A program made the position numbers and the translations under genes. DNA of 13,560 nucleotides. Source: Hydrogenophaga intermedia (lineage in GTDB: Bacteria > Pseudomonadota > Gammaproteobacteria > Burkholderiales > Burkholderiaceae_C). The notes under the pieces were generated by a model. It saw only the letters and a program-made list of their open reading frames with translations. It was not told where the DNA came from and did not search any database. Shown piece by piece: positions 5,230 through 12,697 of this stretch (positions within the stretch are counted from its first letter, which is position 1; every line of letters starts with the position of its first letter). Where the stretch lies: assembly GCA_945869245.1 (NCBI GenBank), contig CAMBOY010000056.1, forward strand, positions 1 through 13,560, in the 5' to 3' direction.

Positions 5230-5263
5230 AATATGGCCAGAATTCAAAAATTCTGGCCATATT
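5230..5263. promoter_or_regulatory. Perfect 15-base inverted repeat: candidate antitoxin operator and/or guaB terminator
   Basis: AATATGGCCAGAATT (5230-5244) and AATTCTGGCCATATT (5249-5263) are exact reverse complements separated by CAAA. The repeat begins 15 bases upstream of the antitoxin ATG and ends 28 bases downstream of the guaB stop. A dyad here suits binding by a Phd/YefM dimer. The same stem in the leftward guaB transcript could slow or stop transcription, although the following T-run (TATTTATTTGG) is weak. The structure is certain; which role applies is not. Confidence 0.7.
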
Positions 5264-5291
5264 CTAGCGATGGATGGTCAATCTTTGGGCA

Positions 5292-6761
5292 TCAATCGGC
5301 GCGATAGTTCGGCGCTTCCTTGGTGATCTGCACATCGTGCACATGGCTCTCGCGGATGCCGGCGGCGGTGATCTCGACAAACTCGGCCTTGTCGTGCATC
5401 TCGGCAATCGTGGCGCAGCCGCAGTAGCCCATGCTGGCGCGCAAGCCGCCCGCCATTTGGTAAATGATGGCGACCACCGAGCCCTTGTAGGGCACGCGGC
5501 CTTCAATGCCTTCGGGCACCAGCTTGTCGGCATTGGGGTTGCCGGTGCTGCTTTCCTGGAAGTAGCGATCAGCGCTGCCCTGCTGCATGGCGCCAATGCT
5601 GCCCATGCCCCGGTAGCTCTTGTAGCTGCGGCCCTGGAACAGAATCACTTCACCCGGCGCCTCTTCGGTGCCGGCGAACATGCCGCCCATCATCACCGTG
5701 CCTGCCCCTGCGGCAATCGCTTTGGCGATGTCGCCGCTGTAGCGGATACCGCCATCGGCGATCAGTGGCACACCGGTGCCTTTGAGGGCGGTGGCCACAC
5801 TGTCGACCGCCATGATTTGCGGCACACCCACACCCGCCACGATGCGGGTGGTGCAGATGGAGCCAGGCCCAATACCGACCTTGACCGCGTCAGCGCCGGC
5901 CTCCACCAAAGCCAAAGCAGCCGCGCCGGTGGCGATGTTGCCGCCGATGACCTCGATGTGCGGGTAATTCTGTTTGACCCATCGCACCCGGTCGAGCACG
6001 CCTTTGCTGTGGCCGTGTGCGGTGTCCACCACAATCGCGTCCACGCCAGCGCGGGCCAGCGCTTCGACGCGCTCTTCGGTGCCCTCGCCCACGCCCACGG
6101 CAGCGCCCACGCGCAGCTTGCCGGCGGTGTCGCGCGCGGCATTGGGGAAGTTGAGTTGCTTGGTGATGTCCTTGACGGTGATCAGCCCCTTGAGTTCGAA
6201 GGCCTCGTTGACCACCAGCAGGCGTTCGAGTTTGTGCTTGTTGAGCAGCGCCTTGGCCTGCTCGGGTGTGGTGCCTTCGGGCACGGTCACCAGACGCTCT
6301 TGGGGCGTCATGATTTCGCTCACCCGTTGGTCGTAGCGGGTCTCAAAGCGCAGATCGCGGCCGGTGACAATGCCCACCACCTTGCCGCCATCACAGACCG
6401 GGAAGCCCGAAACACCGAGTTCGTCGGAGAGCGCCATGACCTGGCGCACCGTGGTGGTGGGCGTGATCACCACCGGGTCGCGCAGCACCCCCGATTCGTA
6501 GCGCTTGACCTTGGCCACATGGGCGGCTTGCTCTTGCGCTGTGAGGTTTTTGTGCACGATGCCGATGCCGCCCTCTTGCGCGATGGCAATCGCCAGCCGG
6601 GCCTCGGTCACGGTGTCCATGGCGGCCGACACCAGGGGCAGGTTCAGGCGGATGTTGCGGGTGAACTGGGTGGCGAGCGAGGTGTCCTTGGGCAGGACTT
6701 GTGAATAAGCGGGGACGAGCAGAACGTCGTCGAAGGTGAGCGCTTTGCCGAGTAGGCGCAT
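5292..6761 (-). CDS. guaB: IMP dehydrogenase
   Basis: It oxidises IMP to XMP with NAD+, the committed and usually rate-limiting step to GMP. 489 residues, the usual bacterial length. The start is the ATG at 6761 (MRLLGKALTFDDVLLVP), with GGAGG about 8 bases upstream; a longer frame to 6809 lacks family support. The TIM-barrel catalytic domain is interrupted by two CBS domains at about 95-205, which bind adenine and guanine nucleotides as a regulatory unit. The catalytic cysteine is C303 in GIGPGSICTT, and the flap carries YRGMGSIGAM. It is followed on the same strand by the toxin-antitoxin pair and then guaA. No unusual residues were seen. It diverges from the DUF4124 gene. Confidence 0.98.
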   Translation of the reverse strand: MRLLGKALTFDDVLLVPAYSQVLPKDTSLATQFTRNIRLNLPLVSAAMDTVTEARLAIAIAQEGGIGIVHKNLTAQEQAAHVAKVKRYESGVLRDPVVITPTTTVRQVMALSDELGVSGFPVCDGGKVVGIVTGRDLRFETRYDQRVSEIMTPQERLVTVPEGTTPEQAKALLNKHKLERLLVVNEAFELKGLITVKDITKQLNFPNAARDTAGKLRVGAAVGVGEGTEERVEALARAGVDAIVVDTAHGHSKGVLDRVRWVKQNYPHIEVIGGNIATGAAALALVEAGADAVKVGIGPGSICTTRIVAGVGVPQIMAVDSVATALKGTGVPLIADGGIRYSGDIAKAIAAGAGTVMMGGMFAGTEEAPGEVILFQGRSYKSYRGMGSIGAMQQGSADRYFQESSTGNPNADKLVPEGIEGRVPYKGSVVAIIYQMAGGLRASMGYCGCATIAEMHDKAEFVEITAAGIRESHVHDVQITKEAPNYRAD

Positions 6762-6783
6762 GGGAGAAGCCTCCAAAAACCGG

Positions 6784-6789
6784 ATTGTA
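6784..6789 (-). promoter_or_regulatory. Candidate -10 element for guaB
   Basis: On the minus strand, TACAAT matches the -10 consensus at 5 of 6 positions and lies 22 bases upstream of the guaB ATG, which implies a very short leader. No good -35 is seen at 16-18 bases. The 96-base gap to the divergent DUF4124 gene (6762-6857) holds no other clear signal. Confidence 0.3.
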
Positions 6790-6857
6790 AACGCCCGTAC
6801 ACAGGGCAAACCCTGAGGGTTGTTGCGGCGCGGCGCTGAGGTTTACACTTATTGCTT

Positions 6858-7373
6858 ATGAAGCTCGTTCAAACCTCCTACACCGTGCGCGCGGCGGCCA
6901 CCTTTGCTGCCGTGTTGTTGCTGGCGTGGCCTGCGCAGGCGCAGTGGCAATGGCGCGACGATACCGGTCGCCGGGTATTCAGCGACCAAGCGCCGCCACC
7001 GTCTGTGCCCGAGTCGGCCATTGTCAGCAGGCCCAAAGCCGCCAAGCGCGCGCTGTCGCAAGAGCCGCCAGCGGTGGCGATTCCAGAGGCCCCCAGTGAC
7101 AAACGCACAAGCGGCCCGGTGCCACGACCCGAGGCCGATCTCAAGGCCGAGGCCGAGCTGCAGAAAAAGGTCAAGGCCGAAGAGGCGCGCGTCGCTGCCC
7201 TGCGGGCCGACAACTGCCAGCGCGCACGGCGTGCGCTGATCACCGTGAATTCCGGCATGCGCATCGCGACCGTCAACGACAAAGGCGAGCGCGAGTTCTT
7301 GGACGAAAAAGCCATTGCCGCTGAGCGCCAACGTTTGGAGTCGATGGTGCGCAGCGATTGCGCGCCCGGCTGA
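6858..7373 (+). CDS. Secreted DUF4124-type protein
   Basis: 171 residues from the ATG at 6858. The N-terminus is a signal peptide: basic start, hydrophobic AAATFAAVLLLAW, and probable cleavage after AQA (about residues 27-29). Directly after it comes the short DUF4124 module, here QWQWRDDTGRRVFSDQAPP, a W/Y-rich motif found at the N-terminus of many proteobacterial envelope proteins of unknown role. A proline- and alanine-rich linker follows (about 49-95), then a charged helical region likely to form a coiled coil (LKAEAELQKKVKAEEARVAALRADNCQRARRAL), and a C-terminal part with a second cysteine (SDCAPG). The protein should be periplasmic. The ribosome binding site is weak. A TTG two codons upstream is open but less likely. 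It is convergent with rnfH, only three bases away. Gene order near guaB is common in betaproteobacteria. Confidence 0.88.
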   Translation: MKLVQTSYTVRAAATFAAVLLLAWPAQAQWQWRDDTGRRVFSDQAPPPSVPESAIVSRPKAAKRALSQEPPAVAIPEAPSDKRTSGPVPRPEADLKAEAELQKKVKAEEARVAALRADNCQRARRALITVNSGMRIATVNDKGEREFLDEKAIAAERQRLESMVRSDCAPG

Positions 7374-7376
7374 ACG

Positions 7377-7715
7377 TCAATAGCCGGATTTGGCGCCGGG
7401 ACGGCGGCTGGCAAACAAGCCAGCGGTTTTGGCGCCCTGCCCTTTGAAGCGTTCGCGGCGCGCCACTTTGGGGTCGACCGTCAGCGGCCGCAGCCACTCC
7501 AGCCGGTCGCCGTCGCGCAGCACATGGTTCGGCTCGGCTGGGCGCCCCCACAGCGCCAAGGTGGTGTGGGGTGCGTGACCGGGCGGACACTCGGCGTTGG
7601 CAAGCCACTGCGCCACCGTGGTGCCGGCCGGCAACTGCTGCGGGTATTCCACCACCTGCCGCGCCTGGGGCGAATAGCAGACCGTGATGGCGATCGGCGG
7701 CGGATCAGCGGCCAT
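7377..7715 (-). CDS. rnfH: RnfH family ubiquitin-like protein
   Basis: 112 residues from the ATG at 7715. RnfH proteins are small beta-grasp (ubiquitin-like) proteins of unknown function, named for a link to rnf electron-transport genes in some bacteria; no rnf gene is near here. Recognisable parts are the opening strand IAITVCYSPQARQVVEYP, the LPAGTTVAQWL segment, the GRPAEPNHVLRDGDRLEWLRPLTVDPKVARRERF core, which is the most conserved stretch in the family, and a short basic tail. The frame is open up to a TTG at 7739, but the ATG start overlaps the end of ratA by 11 bases, which fits translational coupling and is preferred. The ratA-rnfH pair is widely conserved next to smpB. Confidence 0.9.
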   Translation of the reverse strand: MAADPPPIAITVCYSPQARQVVEYPQQLPAGTTVAQWLANAECPPGHAPHTTLALWGRPAEPNHVLRDGDRLEWLRPLTVDPKVARRERFKGQGAKTAGLFASRRPGAKSGY

Positions 7716-8148
7716 ACACTTGGTCTGCGCGTTTGACAAAAGCGTCCACCAAGGAGCCAGCGATCTTGTCGAACACGGGACCGACCAAAGCGGCCAAAGT
7801 CTGGCTCGAGAACGCGTAGCGCAAAGAAATCTCCACTTTGCAAGCCTTCATGGCGCCGTCGCCCAAAGGCACAAAACGCCAGGTGCCTTCGAGCATGGAA
7901 AACGGCCCGTCGACCAGGCGCATGTGGACCGCGCTGTCGGTCTCGTGTTGGTTGCGGGTGGTGAAGCTTTGGCGCAAGCCCCCCATCGACATGCCGACAC
8001 GCGCCAACATGCCGTCGCTGTGTCGTTCCAATACCGCGCTGTCGTTGCACCAGGGCAGAAACTCGGGATAACGCGCAACATCGGTCACGAGCGCAAACAT
8101 CTCGGCGGCGCTGTGGGTCAGCAAGACGGATTTGTGAATCGTTTTCAT
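7705..8148 (-). CDS. ratA: RatA/COQ10-type START-domain protein
   Basis: 147 residues, full length. It belongs to the polyketide cyclase/START superfamily of small hydrophobic-pocket proteins. In E. coli, RatA has been reported to bind the 50S subunit and hinder 70S formation; related proteins (COQ10) bind ubiquinone and support respiration. Which role applies here is not settled by sequence. Typical features are the opening KTIHKSVLLTHSAAEMFALVTDVARYPEFLPWC, the central GLRQSFTTRN and LVDGPFSMLEGTWRF strands, and the closing amphipathic helix ALVGPVFDKIAGSLVDAFVKRAD. The ATG at 8148 has GAGG about 10 bases upstream. It is followed by rnfH with an 11-base overlap and diverges from smpB across 95 bases. 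Confidence 0.92.
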   Translation of the reverse strand: MKTIHKSVLLTHSAAEMFALVTDVARYPEFLPWCNDSAVLERHSDGMLARVGMSMGGLRQSFTTRNQHETDSAVHMRLVDGPFSMLEGTWRFVPLGDGAMKACKVEISLRYAFSSQTLAALVGPVFDKIAGSLVDAFVKRADQVYGR

Positions 8149-8191
8149 ACAATCGGTACCTCACCTGTTCAAGCAGGATCCGCGCGCCCGC

Positions 8192-8197
8192 ATTGTA
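8192..8197 (-). promoter_or_regulatory. Candidate -10 element for ratA-rnfH
   Basis: TACAAT on the minus strand, 43 bases upstream of the ratA ATG and the same hexamer as the guaB candidate. No convincing -35 is present at standard spacing. The rest of the 95-base divergent gap shows no clear smpB promoter. Confidence 0.25.
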
Positions 8198-8243
8198 GGC
8201 CGCGCCTGCGGGCAGCCCACCGCTCGCCCCATTTGTAACCACC

Positions 8244-8738
8244 ATGGCCACCACCGACAAAAAAACCAAAGGCGCTCCGGCCGGCAACAGCCGCATCGCC
8301 GAGCACAAAAAGGCGCTCTTCAACTACCACATTGAGGAGCGCCACGAGGCGGGCATGGTGCTGCAAGGCTGGGAGGTCAAGGCTCTGCGCGAGGGCAAGG
8401 TGCAGATCACCGATGGCTATGTCTTGATTCGCGACGGTGAGCTGTTTTTGCTCGGTTGTCAGATCAACCCGATCCGCACCACCTCCACCCACATGAGTGC
8501 CGACGCGGCCCGCACCAAAAAACTGCTGCTGCACAAGGAAGAGATCCGTCGGCTGGTGGGCAAGGTGGAGCAAAAAGGTCACACCTTGGTGCCGCTGAAC
8601 TTGCACTGGAAAAACGGCAAGGTGAAATGCGAAATCGCTTTGGCCAAGGGCAAGGCAGAACACGACAAGCGCGATACCATCAAAGACCGCGAGGGCAAGC
8701 GCGAAGTGGAACGCGCCATGAAAAACCGCAACCGCTGA
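8244..8738 (+). CDS. smpB: SsrA (tmRNA)-binding protein SmpB
   Basis: SmpB binds tmRNA and delivers it to stalled ribosomes for trans-translation, tagging the unfinished protein and freeing the ribosome. 164 residues, normal length. The conserved oligonucleotide-binding barrel is clear: NKKA-type start (AEHKKALFNYHIEERHEAGMVLQGWEVKALREGK), ITDGYVLIRDGELFLLGCQINP, KKLLLHKEEIRRL and LVPLNLHWKNGKVKCEIALAKGK. The basic C-terminal tail (KAEHDKRDTIKDREGKREVERAMKNRNR region) is the part that enters the mRNA channel. The start is ATG 8244; no strong Shine-Dalgarno is visible. The tmRNA gene itself is not in the window. The gene converges with the hydrolase gene, which ends 12 bases further on, with no obvious terminator between. 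Confidence 0.97.
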   Translation: MATTDKKTKGAPAGNSRIAEHKKALFNYHIEERHEAGMVLQGWEVKALREGKVQITDGYVLIRDGELFLLGCQINPIRTTSTHMSADAARTKKLLLHKEEIRRLVGKVEQKGHTLVPLNLHWKNGKVKCEIALAKGKAEHDKRDTIKDREGKREVERAMKNRNR

Positions 8739-8750
8739 GCGAAGCGCGCC

Positions 8751-9869
8751 TTATTCGCCCAAGTGGCGCAGCGGGTGGGCGTGCGTCGGCCAAGGCGACA
8801 CAAAAAACGGCTGCCAGTGCGCGGGCGTCACATCTTCGACCCGCTGGGGTGACCAACGTGGCGCGTGGTCTTTGTCCACCGCGAGTGCGCGGATGCCCTC
8901 CACCGTTTCGCTGCTGGCGCCAGCGCGCTGCAAATGCCGGGTGACAAAACAATGGCGCACCAGATCGCGTTCCAGGCGCAAATCGTCGGCCAAGCTCATG
9001 CCGCGCGCGCGCCGAACTTGCTCCAGTACCACATGCAGCATCAGAGGCGAGCGTTGGCGCAACACGGCGGCGGTATCGCGAGCCCAGGCGCTGTCGGCGG
9101 CTTCCAATTGCGAGACGATGTCGGCCACGCTGGGCAGGGCAAACACGGTATCGATCTCGGCGCTGGGCCAGGGGTGGCGCGGCCACTCGGGCGTGGTGGC
9201 GAAGGTGTGGCACCAGCGCTGCACCGCCTCGCCGCTTTCAAACGGCGTCTCGCCCAGCGAATCCCACAGCCGGGGCAGACGCGCGCTGTCGACAAAGGCG
9301 TCGGCCAAGCCCGCCATCAGCGGCTCCAGGCCTTTGAGAACCCGCCCGCTCAGGGCCAAATACTCACCCAGACGGCCAGCGGTGCGGCTTAGGAAATAGC
9401 CACCGCCCACATCGGGGAACAAACCAATCAGGGTCTCGGGCATGCCCATGGCGGTGCGCTCGGTCACCAGCCGCAGGCTCGCGCCCTGGCTGATGCCCAT
9501 GCCGCCGCCCATGACGACACCGTCCATCAGGGCGATGTAGGGCTTGCTGTAGGTGTGGATGAGGTGGTTGAGTGCGTATTCTTCGGTGAAGAAATCCTCT
9601 AGCGCCGGGTCGCCGGCCAGCGCCGCCTGGTGAAAGAAGCGGATGTCGCCGCCGGCACAAAAAGCCCCGAACGGGCCTTCTTTGCCCATGCCACGCACCA
9701 CCACCGCCAGCACTTGGGCGTCATCGCGCCAGCGCAGCAGCGCATCGGTGATGGCGCGCACCATGTCCAGAGACAGAGCATTGAGCGCCTTTGGGCGGTT
9801 CAGGGTCAGGCAGCCTACCCGGCCACGCACCTCACTGTCGATCCAGGGGCTGAGCGAAGGCGATGTCAT
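8751..9869 (-). CDS. Enoyl-CoA hydratase/isomerase family protein, probable 3-hydroxyisobutyryl-CoA hydrolase
   Basis: 372 residues, clearly longer than plain enoyl-CoA hydratases (about 260) and typical of the 3-hydroxyisobutyryl-CoA hydrolase subgroup, which acts in valine breakdown. Crotonase-fold signatures are FCAGGDIR (70-77, oxyanion hole), GVVMGGGMGIS (117-127) and MPETLIGLFPDVGGGYFLSR (143-162). E145 and D153 fit the catalytic pair of that subgroup. The C-terminal extension (about 260-372) with ERDLVRHCF is also in keeping. The substrate is inferred from length and motifs; another acyl-CoA is possible. The start ATG at 9869 overlaps the transporter stop as ATGA and has AGGAG seven bases upstream. 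It is the last gene of the truB-typA run. Confidence 0.85.
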   Translation of the reverse strand: MTSPSLSPWIDSEVRGRVGCLTLNRPKALNALSLDMVRAITDALLRWRDDAQVLAVVVRGMGKEGPFGAFCAGGDIRFFHQAALAGDPALEDFFTEEYALNHLIHTYSKPYIALMDGVVMGGGMGISQGASLRLVTERTAMGMPETLIGLFPDVGGGYFLSRTAGRLGEYLALSGRVLKGLEPLMAGLADAFVDSARLPRLWDSLGETPFESGEAVQRWCHTFATTPEWPRHPWPSAEIDTVFALPSVADIVSQLEAADSAWARDTAAVLRQRSPLMLHVVLEQVRRARGMSLADDLRLERDLVRHCFVTRHLQRAGASSETVEGIRALAVDKDHAPRWSPQRVEDVTPAHWQPFFVSPWPTHAHPLRHLGE

Positions 9870-10864
9870 GAGCGGTCTCCTGGGGAGTTCAAGGTCTGTA
9901 TGCGCGGTGTGCTGCGGCGATCATGCCAGCCCAGCCATTCGTTGACCAGCAAGGCGGTCATGACAACGACGCCGCCCAGCAAAACCTGCCGAGCGGGTTC
10001 TTCGCCGGCCAAGGCCCAGGTCAGGCCGATGCCAAACAGCACCTCCAGTTGGGCCAGCAGCGACACCTCGGCCGCTTTGAGGACTTTGGCACACAGCACA
10101 CTCAAGGCACAGGGAATGGCGAGCTGAAACACACCCAACGCACCCAACCAGGTGACGTCGGACAGACTGGCCTGAAATGGCCAGGCCGCAGGTGCGGTGA
10201 TGGCCGCCGACAGCAGGCCACCGACCATGACCGCCGGCACCAAGTCGATGGTTTGGCCGCGCTGTTGGCTGCGCTGCACCACAATCCAGTTGATGGCGCC
10301 AGCCATAGGCACCAGCAGCGCAATGCCGGTGCCCAGCAACAAGCGCGCGCTGTCGATGGCGGGGTTGGCCATGGCCTCAATCCACTGGCTGCCGAACATA
10401 TAGACGATGCCCAGCACCGCCACGCCGACCGCCAGCCAGGTGCGCAGCGGCAAGACCTGGTGCAGCACCACACGGCCCAGTACCGCAGTCAACAAGGGCC
10501 CAATCGCCAGCAGCACCAGCACATGGGCCACGCTGGTCATGGTGAGCGCCACCATGAACGCGGTGAACATGACCGCCCAGCACACGCCTGACAGCCAAAA
10601 TGACCGCGACCCCACGCTGATGCCCCACCAGCGCAGCGCCAACGACGCATTGGCCGGCACGCGCTGCGCGCTGCCATCGAGTGCGCGCAGCACAGGCAGC
10701 AGCAGCACCAGGGCCACACCAGCAAACGCGCTGCGCCAAAACGTCACTTCAAAACGCTCCGCGCTCTCCAGTTGGCGCGTCACCACCCCCGCGGTAGACC
10801 ACAGGAATGGCGCCAGCACCATACCCGCCAGGGCCTGGCCATGGGTCAGACGCACAGCGCTCAT
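9866..10864 (-). CDS. EamA-family (DMT superfamily) transporter
   Basis: 332 residues with about ten hydrophobic segments arranged as two EamA repeats (roughly 12-150 and 165-305), the usual layout of inner-membrane drug/metabolite exporters such as RhtA- and YdcZ-like proteins. The first repeat opens with MVLAPFLWSTAGVVTRQLE, a common EamA start, and contains FWRSAFAGVALVLLLPVL. The second contains LLAQLEVLFGIGLTWALAGEEP, the typical late motif with a glutamate in the helix. The substrate cannot be read from sequence; metabolite or amino-acid export is the usual role. The start ATG at 10864 lies 12 bases after the typA stop with little ribosome binding site, so it is probably coupled to typA. 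Its end overlaps the hydrolase start by four bases. Confidence 0.9.
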   Translation of the reverse strand: MSAVRLTHGQALAGMVLAPFLWSTAGVVTRQLESAERFEVTFWRSAFAGVALVLLLPVLRALDGSAQRVPANASLALRWWGISVGSRSFWLSGVCWAVMFTAFMVALTMTSVAHVLVLLAIGPLLTAVLGRVVLHQVLPLRTWLAVGVAVLGIVYMFGSQWIEAMANPAIDSARLLLGTGIALLVPMAGAINWIVVQRSQQRGQTIDLVPAVMVGGLLSAAITAPAAWPFQASLSDVTWLGALGVFQLAIPCALSVLCAKVLKAAEVSLLAQLEVLFGIGLTWALAGEEPARQVLLGGVVVMTALLVNEWLGWHDRRSTPRIQTLNSPGDRS

Positions 10865-10876
10865 GCCAGCTGGGAT

Positions 10877-12697
10877 TTACTTGCCCGCGCGCTTGCGATC
10901 GTGCTCTTTCAGGAAGCGCTTGCGCAGGCGGATGCTCTTGGGTGTGATCTCGACCAGTTCGTCGTCTTCGATGAATTCCACGCCGTATTCCAGCGTGAGT
11001 TCGATCGGCGGCGTGATCTTGATCGCGTCTTCCTTGCCGCTGACACGGAAGTTGGTCAGCTGCTTGGTGCGCGTGGCGTTGACCACCAGATCGTTGTCGC
11101 GGTTGTGGATGCCCACAATCATGCCTTCGTACACCGGGTCGCCCGCTTTCACAAACATGCGGCCGCGGTCGTCGAGCTTGCCCAGCGCGTAAGTGAAGAT
11201 TTCGCCATCGTCCATCGAAATCAACACGCCGTTCTTGCGGCTGGCGATCTCACCCTTGTGCGCTTCGTAGCCGTCAAAAATGTTCGAGATCAAGCCCGAA
11301 CCGCGCGTCAGGTTCAGGAACTCGTTGGAGAAACCAATCAGGCCACGCGCCGGAATGCGGTACTCCAAGCGCACACGGCCGCGGCCGTCCGGCTCCATGT
11401 TCACCAGCTCGCCCTTGCGCTCGCCCAGAGCCTGCATCACACCACCTTGGTGGGTTTCTTCGATGTCGGCGGTCACCAATTCGATCGGTTCGTGCTTTTC
11501 TCCGTTGATGTCCTTGAACAGCACACGCGGCTTGGACACGGCCAGTTCATAGCCCTCGCGGCGCATGTTTTCCAACAGAATGGTCAGGTGCAGTTCACCA
11601 CGGCCGGCCACTTCAAAAATGCCGTCTTCGTCGGTTTCGCGCACCCGCAAGGCCACGTTGTGTTGCAGTTCTTTTTGCAAGCGATCCCAGATTTGGCGGC
11701 TGGTGACAAACTTGCCTTCGCGCCCGGCCAGGGGCGAGGTGTTGACACAGAAGTTCATGGTCAGCGTCGGCTCATCGACTTTGAGCATGGGCAGCGGCGA
11801 GGGACTGGCCGGATCGGTCACGGTCACGCCGATGCCGATGTCGGTGATGCCGTTGATCAAGACGATGTCGCCCGGGCCGGCTTCGGTGACCTGCACACGG
11901 TCGAGACCCTGGAAGGTCAGCACCTGGTTGATGCGGCCCTTGACCGTGTTGCCATCAGGCCCTTCCATGACCAGCACGTCCATATTGGGCTTGATGGTGC
12001 CTTGGCTGATGCGGCCCACACCAATGCGGCCCACAAAGGTGGAGAAATCAAGCGCCGAAATCTGCAGCTGCAGCGGGGCGGCCGGGTCGCCTGAATTGGG
12101 CTTGACGTGCTTGAGCACGGTGTTGAACAAGGCCGACATGTCGGGGCCCCACTGCTCACCGGGCGCGCCCTCTTCCATCGAGGTCCAGCCGTTGATACCC
12201 GAGGCGTACACCACTGGAAAGTCGAGCTGCTCGTCGGTGGCGCCGAGTTTGTCGAACAGGTCAAACGCGGCATTGACCACCTTGTCGGGATTGGCGCCAG
12301 GCTTGTCCACTTTGTTGACCACCACAATCGGCTTCAAGCCCAGAGCCAGCGCCTTCTTGGTCACAAAGCGGGTCTGGGGCATAGGGCCTTCTTGGGCGTC
12401 GATCAGCAGCACCACGCCGTCGACCATGGACAGCGCGCGCTCCACTTCACCACCAAAGTCGGCGTGGCCGGGGGTGTCGACGATGTTGATGTGGGTGCCT
12501 TCCCAGCTCACGGCGCAGTTCTTGGCCAGGATGGTGATGCCGCGCTCGCGTTCGATGGCGTTGTTGTCCATCACCGTGTCGACCACTTTTTCGTGGTCGG
12601 CAAAAGTGCCCGACTGCCGCAGCAACTGGTCGACCATGGTGGTTTTGCCGTGGTCGACGTGCGCGATGATGGCGATATTGCGAATGGGTTTGCTCAT
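10877..12697 (-). CDS. typA: Ribosome-associated GTPase TypA/BipA
   Basis: 606 residues, normal for TypA/BipA, a translation-factor GTPase related to EF-G that binds the 70S ribosome. It aids 50S assembly and growth at low temperature or under stress. GTPase motifs: AHVDHGKT (12-19), ERGITI (50-55 region), DTPGH (74-78) and NKVD (128-131). Beta-barrel domain II follows (about 205-300), then two EF-G-like domains and the BipA-specific C-terminal domain ending in a lysine/arginine-rich tail (RLRKRFLKEHDRKRAGK). The frame is open for 101 codons upstream, but the ATG at 12697 is the family start, overlaps the truB stop as ATGA, and has GAGAG about 8 bases upstream. The order truB-typA is common in this bacterial group. 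Confidence 0.98.
   Translation of the reverse strand: MSKPIRNIAIIAHVDHGKTTMVDQLLRQSGTFADHEKVVDTVMDNNAIERERGITILAKNCAVSWEGTHINIVDTPGHADFGGEVERALSMVDGVVLLIDAQEGPMPQTRFVTKKALALGLKPIVVVNKVDKPGANPDKVVNAAFDLFDKLGATDEQLDFPVVYASGINGWTSMEEGAPGEQWGPDMSALFNTVLKHVKPNSGDPAAPLQLQISALDFSTFVGRIGVGRISQGTIKPNMDVLVMEGPDGNTVKGRINQVLTFQGLDRVQVTEAGPGDIVLINGITDIGIGVTVTDPASPSPLPMLKVDEPTLTMNFCVNTSPLAGREGKFVTSRQIWDRLQKELQHNVALRVRETDEDGIFEVAGRGELHLTILLENMRREGYELAVSKPRVLFKDINGEKHEPIELVTADIEETHQGGVMQALGERKGELVNMEPDGRGRVRLEYRIPARGLIGFSNEFLNLTRGSGLISNIFDGYEAHKGEIASRKNGVLISMDDGEIFTYALGKLDDRGRMFVKAGDPVYEGMIVGIHNRDNDLVVNATRTKQLTNFRVSGKEDAIKITPPIELTLEYGVEFIEDDELVEITPKSIRLRKRFLKEHDRKRAGK

Noticed and set aside
5216..5260. Upstream extension of the antitoxin frame beginning MARIFEF
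   Set aside because: The start codon lies in one arm of the perfect inverted repeat and has no ribosome binding site, whereas the ATG at 5215 has GGAG at good spacing.
5274..6704. 476-codon open frame opposite guaB
   Set aside because: It is a shadow of the G+C-rich guaB codons on the other strand; the protein is low in complexity with no family features.
7366..7387. CCGGCT/AGCCGG inverted repeat at the DUF4124-rnfH convergence as a terminator
   Set aside because: Only six pairs with a 10-base loop and no T-run on either side; both arms lie within or at the ends of coding sequence, so support is too weak.
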